Below, one piece after another: positions 35,946 to 43,682 of a DNA stretch of 64,000 nt (position 1 is the first letter of the stretch; the number at the start of each line of letters is the position of its first letter). The position numbers and the translations under genes are program-made. Source of the stretch: 66-474 sp040255405 (GTDB lineage Bacteria > Pseudomonadota > Gammaproteobacteria > Xanthomonadales > Rhodanobacteraceae); the NCBI GenBank assembly GCA_040255405.1, contig JBDZUX010000006.1, forward strand, positions 1 to 64,000, in the 5' to 3' direction. The notes below the pieces were generated by a model, which saw nothing but the letters and a program-made list of their open reading frames with translations, searched no databases and was not told the origin of the DNA.

Positions 35946-37430
35946 CTACGAACTCGGAATCAACAGGACCTGGCCCGTCTGGATCCCGCCGCCGGACTGG
36001 ATCCTGCTGGCATTGGCGGAACGCAACGCACTCATGCTGACGCCGTACTGCTGCGCGATGCCGGACAGGGTTTCGCCCCGCGATACCTTGTGCATGTCCT
36101 GGACGTCGGCGCCGGTCCGGGCCGTATTGTTCACCGAAGCCACCAGGGTCGGCTTGTCCGGGATCACCGGCGGCGCGTTCGCTGGGGGCTTGCCAGTCGC
36201 CGCAACTTCGGTCGCCGCGTCGGCCCTCAGGTGCAGCCGCTCGTTGCGCTGTTCAGCAAACAGTGTGCCGGGCGGCGGGGTGGTTTCGAAATACTGCTTC
36301 ACGCCCGTCAGCACCGCCTCGGCCAGCCGCTTGCGGTCCTTGCTGCTGTCCAGCCGCCGTTCGTCGCTGCGATTGCTGATGAACGCGGTCTCCACCAGGA
36401 TCGACGGCACGTCGGGCGAGCGCAACACCACGAAATTGGCGCCCTGCACGGTGTCGCGGTACAGCGGCCCGATCTTGCCCAGCGCGGTCAGCACGTCGCT
36501 GCCCACCTCGTGGGCCGCATGCATGCTGGCGCCCTGCGAGAGGTCGAGCAGCACCGACGCCAGCATGTGGCTCTTGTCGTCCAGCGAAACGCCGCCGATC
36601 AGGTCGGATGCGTTCTCGCTCTTGGCCAGCCACTTGCCGGCCTCGCTCTGCTTGCCGTGGGTCGAAAGCACCCACACCGAGCCACCGCGCGCATCGCAGT
36701 AGTCCGGGCAGGAATTGGCGTGGATCGACACGAACAGGTCGGCCTTGTGTTCGCGTGCGATCTGGAAGCGCTTTTCCAGCGGCACAAAGTAATCGCTCTT
36801 GCGGGTGAGTACCGCGTGCATGCCGGGTTGCGCATCGATCAGCTTCGCCAACTCCTTGGCGACTCCCAACGTGACGTTCTTCTCCAGCGAGCCGCCTTGG
36901 CCGCGCGCACCGGGGTCGTCGCCGCCATGTCCCGCATCGACTGCGATCACCACCGGCCGCGGCTTGCCGTGTGCGACGTCGTCATCGATCGTGCGCACGA
37001 TCGGTGACGGCTTGCCGCTGGGCGTACCGAGGTCCACCACCAGCCGGTAGCCGTATTGGCCGGCCGGCGTCAGCAGGAAACTCTTCGGGTGCGCCCGGCT
37101 GTCCAGGTCCAGGACGATCCGTGCCTTGCCTTGGAAATGCCCGATGCGCATGTCCTTGACCACGCCCTTGCCCGGCTTGGCGCCGACGCCCTTGCCGAAC
37201 GCGCCATTGTCGAGGTCCAGCACCACCCGATCGGGGTTGCTCAACTGGAACAACCGGTAATCGACCGGCGCGGACAATTCGAACACGACCCGCGTGGAAT
37301 CCGGCCCGCCCCAGATGCGCACCGCATTGACGGTGCTGGTGGAGGTGCCAGCGGCCACGGCGGACACGCACGCCAGCACCCCGCAAAGGAATGCGAAAAA
37401 TGACAGCGATGGGCGGTTCGTCCCCCTCAT
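35946..37430 (-). CDS. amiC: N-acetylmuramoyl-L-alanine amidase with AMIN and LysM domains
   Basis: Periplasmic cell-wall amidase of 494 residues. A signal peptide (to about AVAAG) is followed by an AMIN domain (VRIWGGPDSTRVVFELS), then the zinc Amidase_3 domain (VIAVDAGHGGDDPGARG, the Glu in the GGSLEKNV region, FVSIHANSC, LVETAFISN). A LysM domain ends the protein (HKVSRGETLSGIAQQYGVS). It cuts stem peptides from peptidoglycan during daughter-cell separation. A long loop after the SIHAN motif is typical of forms needing an EnvC/NlpD activator. It follows tsaE on the same strand, a conserved order (tsaE-amiB/C). The ribosome binding site is weak. Confidence 0.93.
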   Translation of the reverse strand: MRGTNRPSLSFFAFLCGVLACVSAVAAGTSTSTVNAVRIWGGPDSTRVVFELSAPVDYRLFQLSNPDRVVLDLDNGAFGKGVGAKPGKGVVKDMRIGHFQGKARIVLDLDSRAHPKSFLLTPAGQYGYRLVVDLGTPSGKPSPIVRTIDDDVAHGKPRPVVIAVDAGHGGDDPGARGQGGSLEKNVTLGVAKELAKLIDAQPGMHAVLTRKSDYFVPLEKRFQIAREHKADLFVSIHANSCPDYCDARGGSVWVLSTHGKQSEAGKWLAKSENASDLIGGVSLDDKSHMLASVLLDLSQGASMHAAHEVGSDVLTALGKIGPLYRDTVQGANFVVLRSPDVPSILVETAFISNRSDERRLDSSKDRKRLAEAVLTGVKQYFETTPPPGTLFAEQRNERLHLRADAATEVAATGKPPANAPPVIPDKPTLVASVNNTARTGADVQDMHKVSRGETLSGIAQQYGVSMSALRSANASRIQSGGGIQTGQVLLIPSS

Positions 37431-37550
37431 GGTGCTGAATTCAACCGCAAGCCGCGGCGAATTGCAAGCACTTTTCCCTTTGTTATCCGTGAGCTGCGAT
37501 GCTTTTATCGATATGGATTCAGAAAGTTGCGCCAAGTCGCTGCTGCATGC

Positions 37551-38042
37551 CTATCGAACCGCCGTCCGCGCCAGAACCGCCATCCAGCGCTGGCCGCGTT
37601 CGGACACCGGCGTAAGCCACGCGCGCCGGCCGGTCCCATCGTGCTCCAGGGCCACTTCGAGATCGGGCGCCGGCAATGCGCCGGCGCCCCGTTGGGGCCA
37701 CTCCACCAGCACGAGGGCGTCCGGCGCGTCCAGTTCATCCAACCCCAGCCATTCCAGTTCGCCGGCGTCTGCGATGCGGTAAAGATCGAGATGGAACGCG
37801 TCGCGGCCATTCACGGTGTAGCGTTCGAGCAGGCTGTAGGTGGGGCTTTTCACGCGCTCGCCGACGCCGAGCGCGCGCAACAGCGCACGCGCAAAGGTGG
37901 TCTTGCCGGCGCCGAGCTCTCCCCGCAGGAACACCACGCCGCCATCCAGCAGCGCGGGCGCGAGGCGCTGCGCCAATGCCACGGTGGCGGCTTCGCCCGG
38001 CAGGGAGACCGCGAGCGCGGGAGCAGACTCAGGCACGGCCAT
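37551..38042 (-). CDS. tsaE: tRNA threonylcarbamoyladenosine biosynthesis ATPase TsaE
   Basis: P-loop protein of 163 residues. Walker A is LRGELGAGKTTFARALL, SPTYSLLERY is the family's switch motif, and HLDLYRI and VLVEWPQRG follow. It drives the TsaB-TsaD complex that makes t6A37 in ANN-decoding tRNAs. TsaB is encoded at 51.8 kb. The start overlaps the end of the nnr gene by 14 bases, and amiC follows. Confidence 0.95.
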   Translation of the reverse strand: MAVPESAPALAVSLPGEAATVALAQRLAPALLDGGVVFLRGELGAGKTTFARALLRALGVGERVKSPTYSLLERYTVNGRDAFHLDLYRIADAGELEWLGLDELDAPDALVLVEWPQRGAGALPAPDLEVALEHDGTGRRAWLTPVSERGQRWMAVLARTAVR

Positions 38043-39498
38043 TCACCAAAGCGCGCAGGTAAGGAAACAAATCGGACGCCAGCATGCCCCGCTCGCCCGC
38101 CCGTGCCGCCAGATCGCCGGCGCGCGCGTGCAGGCCGGTGCCGAGGCAGGCCGCTGCCCACGGCGTGAGGCCCTGCGCCATCAGGCCCGCGATGACGCCG
38201 GTGAGTACGTCGCCCATGCCGCCCGACGCCATGCCCGGATTGCCCCATGGACACGCCGCGACGCGCCCATCGGCATCCGCAACCAGGGAACCGGCACCCT
38301 TCAGCACCACCACGGCGCCGTACTTGCGCGCGAGATCGCGCGCGGCGGCGAAGCGATCCGCCTGCACGCCGGCCGTCGCCATGTCCAGCAGGCGCGCGGC
38401 TTCGCCCGGATGCGGCGTCAGCACCACCGTTTCCGGCAGGGCGCGCGGATGCGCGGCCAGGAGGTTCAGGCCATCGGCGTCGAGGACGGTGGGTGTGCCG
38501 GCGTCCAGCGCCGCGAACCACAGCCCATGCCCCCAGTCGTCCTGGCCGAGCCCGGGACCCAGTGCCAGAACGCTCGCCCGCACCAGCAATGCTTCGAGAT
38601 TGCGCGGCACGTGCACGCCGTGCGGCATCAACTCGGGGCGCGCGGCGAGGATCGCGCCGACGTTCGCTTCGCGCGTCGCGATGCTGACCAGCCCCGCGCC
38701 CACGCGCGCGGCGGCTTCGCCGCACATGCGCACCGCCCCGCCGGCGCCAAGGTCACCGCCGATCGCGAGCACGTGGCCATAGCGTCCCTTGTGGCTGTCG
38801 CGCGGACGGGGCGGCAACGCCTGCGGCGTCATCAATGTCGCATCGACTTCGGCATGCGTGTACGCGGACGCGGGAATGTCCAGCGTGGCAAGGCTGCGCT
38901 CGCCGCCGTGGCCGGGGCCCTGGGCCGTGAACAGCCCGCGTTTCCAGCCCACGAAGCAAACGGTCGCGGCCGCGAGCACGCACGGCTCGAACGCGACACC
39001 CGTATCCGCATCCAGGCCGCTCGGCACGTCCAGCGCCAGCACCGGATGCGACTGCGCATTGAGGGCCGCGATCAACGTCGCCGCATCGCCGGCCGGCGCG
39101 CGATTCAGGCCGGAACCGAACAACGCATCCACGTACACGTCGGCCTCCGGTAAAGACCCGGTAATCGACGACACCTGCCCGCCTTCGCCGGTGAACCGTT
39201 CGCGCGCACGCGCCGCATCGCCGGAAGGCCGGGCCGGCAGCGCGATCACATCCGCCTGCAAGCCCGCCGCGCGGGCAAGCGCGGCCAGCAGGAAGCCGTC
39301 GCCGCCGTTGTTGCCGGGTCCGCACAACACGCGCACCCGGCGCGCCTGCGGCCAGCGCCGACGCAGCGCATCGAGTGCCGCGCGGGCCGCGCGTTCCATC
39401 AATTCGATGCCGGCGATGCCGTCGCCGATCGCGGCCTGGTCGAGCGCGCGCACCTGTGCGGTCGTGAAAAGCGCGGTCTGCGGGTCGAGGTTCACCAT
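38029..39498 (-). CDS. nnr: Bifunctional NAD(P)H-hydrate epimerase / ADP-dependent NAD(P)H-hydrate dehydratase
   Basis: Metabolite-repair enzyme of 489 residues. The N-terminal YjeF_N domain (VRVLCGPGNNGGDGFLLA) epimerises hydrated NAD(P)H, and the C-terminal carbohydrate-kinase-like domain (GHVLAIGGDLGAGGAVRM, VVLTPHPGEAARLL, ASGGMGDVLTGVIAGL) dehydrates the S form using ADP. It leads the nnr-tsaE-amiC operon. On the minus strand TAGGAT lies six bases before the ATG, with no ribosome binding site, so the transcript may be leaderless. The divergent queG start is only 22 bases away. Confidence 0.95.
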   Translation of the reverse strand: MVNLDPQTALFTTAQVRALDQAAIGDGIAGIELMERAARAALDALRRRWPQARRVRVLCGPGNNGGDGFLLAALARAAGLQADVIALPARPSGDAARARERFTGEGGQVSSITGSLPEADVYVDALFGSGLNRAPAGDAATLIAALNAQSHPVLALDVPSGLDADTGVAFEPCVLAAATVCFVGWKRGLFTAQGPGHGGERSLATLDIPASAYTHAEVDATLMTPQALPPRPRDSHKGRYGHVLAIGGDLGAGGAVRMCGEAAARVGAGLVSIATREANVGAILAARPELMPHGVHVPRNLEALLVRASVLALGPGLGQDDWGHGLWFAALDAGTPTVLDADGLNLLAAHPRALPETVVLTPHPGEAARLLDMATAGVQADRFAAARDLARKYGAVVVLKGAGSLVADADGRVAACPWGNPGMASGGMGDVLTGVIAGLMAQGLTPWAAACLGTGLHARAGDLAARAGERGMLASDLFPYLRALVNGRA

Positions 39499-39520
39499 CG
39501 CATGATCCTACAATGTGGAC
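39499..39520. promoter_or_regulatory. 22-bp back-to-back leaderless promoter (nnr / queG)
   Basis: Between the nnr ATG (39498, minus) and the queG ATG (39521, plus) there are only 22 bases. Minus-strand TAGGAT (39505-39510) ends six bases before the nnr start, and plus-strand TACAAT (39509-39514) ends six bases before the queG start. The two -10-like boxes overlap by two bases. Neither gene has a ribosome binding site, so both may be read from leaderless mRNAs, with -35 regions inside the opposite gene. Confidence 0.65.
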
Positions 39521-40621
39521 ATGCAAACGGGCAGTGAAGCCACCGCCGAAGCCATCGATTTCGCCGCGCTCGCGCAGCGGATCAAGGCGTGGGGCGTGGA
39601 ACTCGGGTTCGCAAAAATCGGCATCACCGGCGTCGACCTGCGCGAGGACGAAGCGCATCTGCAAGCATGGCTGGAACAGGGCCGCCACGGCAGCATGGAC
39701 TACATGCAGCGGCACGGCAGCAAGCGCAGCCGTCCGGATGAACTGCAGCCCGGGACGGTGCGGGTGGTTTCCGCGCGCATGGATTACTTCCCGCGCGGCA
39801 TGAACGCCGAGGCCGCATGGCAAACCCTCGCCGACAGCGAACGCGCGTACATCTCGCGCTACGCACTCGGACGCGATTACCACAAGTTGATCCGCAGCCG
39901 CCTGCAGAAACTCGCCGATCGCATCGCCGGTGAGGTGGGCCCGTTCGGCTATCGCGCCTTCACCGATTCCGCGCCCGTGATGGAAAAGGCGCTGGCACGC
40001 AACGCCGGACTCGGCTGGGTCGGCAAGCACACGCTGGTGCTCGATCGCGATGCGGGTTCGTGGTTCTTCCTCGGTGAGCTGTTCACGGACCTGCCGCTGC
40101 CGGTCGACCGACCTTCGACGGCCCACTGCGGCACCTGCACGCGTTGCATCGAGGTGTGTCCGACACAGGCGATCATCGGCCCGTACCAACTCGACGCGCG
40201 CCGCTGCATTTCCTACCTGACGATCGAATCGAAGGATGCGATTCCCGAAGACTTGCGTCCGCTGATGGGCAACCGCGTGTTCGGTTGCGACGACTGCCAG
40301 CTCGTGTGTCCGTGGAACAAATTCGCGAAGCCCACCCATGAAGAAGACTTTGCGCCGCGCCACGGCCTCGGTGGCGCGAAGCTGGTGGAACTGTTCGCGT
40401 GGACCGAAGAAGAATTCCTGAAGAAGACCGAAGGCATGCCGATCCGCCGCGCGGGCTACGCAGGATTCTCGCGCAATGTCGCGGTGGCGCTCGGCAATGC
40501 ACCCCATTCGGATGAAGTCATGGACGCACTCCGTGGGCGTGCTGATGACACCTCGCCGCTGGTGCGCGAACACGTGGCGTGGGCGCTGGCGCAACAAACA
40601 GCAAAGGAAGGCACGGCGTGA
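39521..40621 (+). CDS. queG: Epoxyqueuosine reductase
   Basis: QueG of 366 residues, the cobalamin- and Fe-S-dependent enzyme that reduces epoxyqueuosine to queuosine in tRNA. Two 4Fe-4S clusters are supplied by Cys203, Cys206, Cys209 and Cys213 (CGTCTRCIEVCP) and by Cys256, Cys259 and Cys263 (CDDCQLVCPW). The N-terminal DUF1730-type part (FAKIGITGVDL) precedes them. QueD and QueE, earlier steps of the same pathway, are encoded at 54.7-55.7 kb. GTG at 39515 is an alternative start. It overlaps the next gene by four bases (GTGA). Confidence 0.95.
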   Translation: MQTGSEATAEAIDFAALAQRIKAWGVELGFAKIGITGVDLREDEAHLQAWLEQGRHGSMDYMQRHGSKRSRPDELQPGTVRVVSARMDYFPRGMNAEAAWQTLADSERAYISRYALGRDYHKLIRSRLQKLADRIAGEVGPFGYRAFTDSAPVMEKALARNAGLGWVGKHTLVLDRDAGSWFFLGELFTDLPLPVDRPSTAHCGTCTRCIEVCPTQAIIGPYQLDARRCISYLTIESKDAIPEDLRPLMGNRVFGCDDCQLVCPWNKFAKPTHEEDFAPRHGLGGAKLVELFAWTEEEFLKKTEGMPIRRAGYAGFSRNVAVALGNAPHSDEVMDALRGRADDTSPLVREHVAWALAQQTAKEGTA

Positions 40622-41025
40622 GCCAGGAACCGGATCTGGTCACTCCGCCGCGCCTTGCGGCGGTGCTGGACGAACTGCGTCGGCGCGAACCGATCTTCCA
40701 CCATCCGGGGTTCGGTACCTCGCGCGCCGACTACGCACGGATGACCGTGGACGACTTCTGGGAAATCGGCGCGTCCGGTCAACGCTACTCGCGCGAATAC
40801 GTGCTCGACGTGCTGGAGGCGCGGCCGAGGGACCCCGTCCACGAATCGGATTGGGAGTCGCGGGACTTCCACGTCCGCGAACTCACGCCCGGCGTGTACC
40901 TGCTCACCTACACCCTGCGTCAGGGCACGCGGCTCACGCGCCGCAGCACGATCTGGCGGCGAGCGGGCGACGACTGGAAGATCGTATTCCACCAGGGAAC
41001 CGTCGTGGCGGCTGATAACCCGTAA
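40618..41025 (+). CDS. NTF2-like / DUF4440-type protein
   Basis: Protein of 135 residues with the alpha+beta cone layout of SnoaL/DUF4440 proteins: an N-terminal helix (LAAVLDELRRREPIFH), then beta strands ending STIWRRAGDDWKIVFHQGT, a typical family finish. The function is unknown; relatives bind small molecules. The GTG start lies in a GTGA overlap with queG and has AAGGAAGG upstream, so it is co-translated with queG. Its TAA stop falls inside a palindromic repeat. Confidence 0.75.
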   Translation: MSQEPDLVTPPRLAAVLDELRRREPIFHHPGFGTSRADYARMTVDDFWEIGASGQRYSREYVLDVLEARPRDPVHESDWESRDFHVRELTPGVYLLTYTLRQGTRLTRRSTIWRRAGDDWKIVFHQGTVVAADNP

Positions 41026-41166
41026 GGGCGGGAGTAGCGCAGCGGACCCCGCCGCATGAGCACGAGGCTGGTTATCACCCGCCCTACCAAGGCACGCTGC
41101 AGCGGAGTCGCAGCGGTTCCCGTCGCATGACGAACACGGGCGGGTTGTCACCCGCCCTACCAAAGC
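41022..41166. repeat. GGGCGGGAG palindromic repeat with a duplicated arm
   Basis: The element starts at the TAA stop of the NTF2-like gene (GTAAGGGCGGGAGTAGCGCAGCGG). It pairs with CCCGCCCTACC, which occurs twice: GTTATCACCCGCCCTACCAA at 41071-41090 and GTTGTCACCCGCCCTACCAA at 41144-41163, 73 bases apart. A related element lies between sucC and sucD at 61288-61372. The remaining bases to panD show no gene. Confidence 0.7.
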
Positions 41167-41251
41167 CGACCACGAATGGCCGTTCCGGTTTCAACGTCTG
41201 CGCAGACGATATCCAGACAGCCGACGCGGCAGTCAGGACGATCGCTCGAAA

Positions 41252-41638
41252 TCAGGCGACCGCCATCTGCTTGGGAATCGAGTGGTTCGTGCGCGCGATG
41301 CGGTTGTTGGCGTCGACGTAGACCAGGTTCGGCTGGTGCTGCTCGGCCTCGACCGCGGTCATGGACACGAACGCCGCGATGATCACGAGGTCGCCCGGTT
41401 GCGCGCGGTGCGCCGCGCTGCCGTTCACCGAAATGATGCCCGAGCCTTCTTCGGCGCGCAGCGCGTAGGTGACGAAGCGCTCGCCGTTGTTGACGTTCCA
41501 CGCGTGGATCTGCTCGTACTCGCGAATGCCGGCGGCATCCAGCAGGTTGCCGTCGATTGCGATCGAGCCTTCGTAGTGCAACTCCGCGTGGGTCACGGTC
41601 GCACGGTGGATCTTGGCTTTGAGCATGTTCAGTTGCAT
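41252..41638 (-). CDS. panD: Aspartate 1-decarboxylase
   Basis: PanD of 128 residues, which makes beta-alanine for pantothenate. The self-cleavage site is Gly24-Ser25 in LHYEGSIAID, giving the pyruvoyl cofactor. Conserved Lys in MLKAKIHRATVTHAEL, Tyr58 in FVTYALRAEEGSG and the GDLVIIAAF strand are present. It follows panC on the same strand after about 200 bases, and a TATAAT box on the minus strand at 41674-41679 suggests it also has its own promoter with a 30-base leader. Confidence 0.96.
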   Translation of the reverse strand: MQLNMLKAKIHRATVTHAELHYEGSIAIDGNLLDAAGIREYEQIHAWNVNNGERFVTYALRAEEGSGIISVNGSAAHRAQPGDLVIIAAFVSMTAVEAEQHQPNLVYVDANNRIARTNHSIPKQMAVA

Positions 41639-41673
41639 GGATGCCTCCAGCGTCCATGTTGCCGAGTCCGCGC

Positions 41674-41679
41674 ATTATA
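41674..41679 (-). promoter_or_regulatory. -10 box TATAAT before panD
   Basis: On the minus strand a perfect TATAAT lies 35 bases upstream of the panD ATG within the panC-panD gap. It suggests that panD is transcribed separately from panBC. The -35 is not clear. Confidence 0.5.
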
Positions 41680-41837
41680 GCGGCTGACCGGCCGGTTTGC
41701 TGCGTTGCACAAGCGATATTGTGCGATCGTCCACGGTCGCTGCCCACGGCGACTGGTATCTGACATGGATACTTCAAACCCCATGGCGATCGGAACGGGC
41801 ACCCTTGGCCCGACTTTCCGCAACGACCGCGTGCCCC

Positions 41838-42683
41838 TTACCCAAATTCGAGGTTGTCGATCAACCGGGTGCTTCCCAGCCTGGCGGCCACCAGCGCCAT
41901 CAGGCCGCTGCGCGCGTCGGCGTCGGGCATGCCCAGATCTTCCGCACGTCGCACCGCGGCGTAATCCGGTTCAAACCCGGCCCGCTCCAGGCGCCGCACC
42001 GCCGCGCCCTCGATGGCCTTGATCGCGTGGCCCTCCGCGAATGATTCGCGCATCCACTGCAGCGTTTCATGCAACTGCGGCGCACGTGCGCGCTGGTGCG
42101 CATCGAGATACCGGTTGCGCGACGACATCGCAAGGCCATCCGGCTCGCGCACGATCGGCGCCGCCATGACTTCGAGCGGCAGGCCGAGATCGCGCACCAG
42201 CCGCCGCACCACCAGCAACTGCTGCCAGTCCTTGGCCCCGAACACCGCGAGATCGGGCTCCACCATCAGCAGCAATTTCGCCACCACCGTGGCGACGCCG
42301 TCGAAGTGCCCGGGCCGGTGCGCGCCTTCCAGCGTGTCGCCGATCTCCGGCACGTGGATGCGCAGCGCATGGTCGGGCCCGAACGGGTACATGGTTTCGA
42401 CCGTGGGCGCGAACAGCAAATCACAGTTGTGTTCGACCAGCCCCACGCTGTCCTCGGCCAGCGTGCGCGGGTAGCGGCTGTAGTCTTCGTTCGGTCCGAA
42501 TTGGGTGGGGTTGACGAATACGCTGGCCACCACGCGCTCGGCATGCCGGCGTGCCAGTTCCACCAGCGAGTAGTGGCCCGCGTGCAGGTTGCCCATGGTC
42601 GGCACGAACGCGACGCGCTGGCCGTCCTTCTTCCAGGCCTGCACCACGGCACGCAGCGAACGGGGATCGGCGACGGTACGCAC
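41838..42683 (-). CDS. panC: Pantothenate synthetase
   Basis: PanC of 281 residues, joining pantoate and beta-alanine with ATP. VAFVPTMGNLHAGHYSLV holds the HIGH-like motif, FVNPTQFGPNEDYSRYPRT and FGAKDWQQLLVVRRLV are active-site stretches, and MSSRNRYLD is the KMSKS-like region. The start is GTG at 42683, five bases after the panB stop, so the two are translated together. A much longer in-frame upstream extension overlaps panB and is rejected. Confidence 0.96.
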   Translation of the reverse strand: MRTVADPRSLRAVVQAWKKDGQRVAFVPTMGNLHAGHYSLVELARRHAERVVASVFVNPTQFGPNEDYSRYPRTLAEDSVGLVEHNCDLLFAPTVETMYPFGPDHALRIHVPEIGDTLEGAHRPGHFDGVATVVAKLLLMVEPDLAVFGAKDWQQLLVVRRLVRDLGLPLEVMAAPIVREPDGLAMSSRNRYLDAHQRARAPQLHETLQWMRESFAEGHAIKAIEGAAVRRLERAGFEPDYAAVRRAEDLGMPDADARSGLMALVAARLGSTRLIDNLEFG

Positions 42684-42688
42684 CCGGG

Positions 42689-43519
42689 TCAGCCCGCGAT
42701 CTGTTCCGGGCCCGGAAACCGGCCCGCGCGCACGTCTTCCGCGTACGCCTCGATCGCCTCGCGGATCGAGCCACGCCCGGCCAGGTAATCCTTGCTGAAC
42801 TTCGGCCGCCGTCCCGGCGTGATGCCCAGCATGTCGTAAGTGACCAGCACCTGGCCATCGCAGTCCGCACCCGCGCCAATGCCGATGGTGGGAATCGACA
42901 GTTCGCGGGTGATCTCGCCGGCGAGCGCGGCCGGCACCGATTCCAGCACCAGCAATTCCGCGCCCGCGTGTTCGACCGCGCGTGCCTCCGCACGCAGGCG
43001 CGCGGCGCCGTCCTCGGTCTTGCCCTGCATCCGGTAGCCGCCCATCTTGTGCACCGACTGCGGGGTCAGGCCAAGGTGCGCACACACGGGAATGTCGCGG
43101 GTGGTCAGTGCCGCGATGACCTCGCATGTCCACGGGGCGCCGCCCTCCAGCTTCACCATCGCGGCGCCGCCTTCGGCGATCAGGCGGGCCGAAGCCGCCA
43201 GCGCAATGGCCGGATCGCGATACTGCATGAACGGCAGGTCGACCACCTGCAGCGTGCTGGCGAGCCCCCGCGCGACCAGCGAAGCGTGATACACCATGTG
43301 GTCCAGCGTCACGGGCACCGTGCTGGTTTGCCCCTGGACCACGTTGCCCAGCGAATCGCCGACCAGCGCCACGTCCACGCCCGCGGCTTCCATGTGCGCG
43401 GCGAAACTGGCGTCGTAACAGGTCAGCACCACGATCTTCTCGCCGCGCGCCTTCATCGCGCGCAGGCCGGGCACGGTCACGGGTTTGCGTTTGGGTGCGT
43501 CGGCAGGCTGGGCGTACAT
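42689..43519 (-). CDS. panB: 3-methyl-2-oxobutanoate hydroxymethyltransferase
   Basis: PanB of 276 residues, the first committed step to pantothenate using methylene-tetrahydrofolate. KIVVLTCYDASFA, DVALVGDSLGNVVQG and the VKLEGGAPW segment carry the Mg-binding Asp and Glu residues. It heads the panB-panC unit. The ATG at 43519 has GAGGAG about eight bases upstream. Confidence 0.96.
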   Translation of the reverse strand: MYAQPADAPKRKPVTVPGLRAMKARGEKIVVLTCYDASFAAHMEAAGVDVALVGDSLGNVVQGQTSTVPVTLDHMVYHASLVARGLASTLQVVDLPFMQYRDPAIALAASARLIAEGGAAMVKLEGGAPWTCEVIAALTTRDIPVCAHLGLTPQSVHKMGGYRMQGKTEDGAARLRAEARAVEHAGAELLVLESVPAALAGEITRELSIPTIGIGAGADCDGQVLVTYDMLGITPGRRPKFSKDYLAGRGSIREAIEAYAEDVRAGRFPGPEQIAG

Positions 43520-43682
43520 GCGGGCGCTCCTCGGAAACGCCGGATTATCGCCGTTCCGCGGTTTGCCGCCAACTGCGTCGCCAGGAACGGCGGTCGCGGC
43601 CTGGACCACCAGGCACCGCCGACTCGGTTTCGTTCCGGGTTGCTGCCCAACTCCACGGCCGGGCGAGCATGCCCGGTCGCCT

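Noticed and set aside
41022..41166. CRISPR-like array
   Set aside because: Only two copies of a palindrome arm with one spacer-like interval, and related copies are dispersed as hairpins. It is REP-like.
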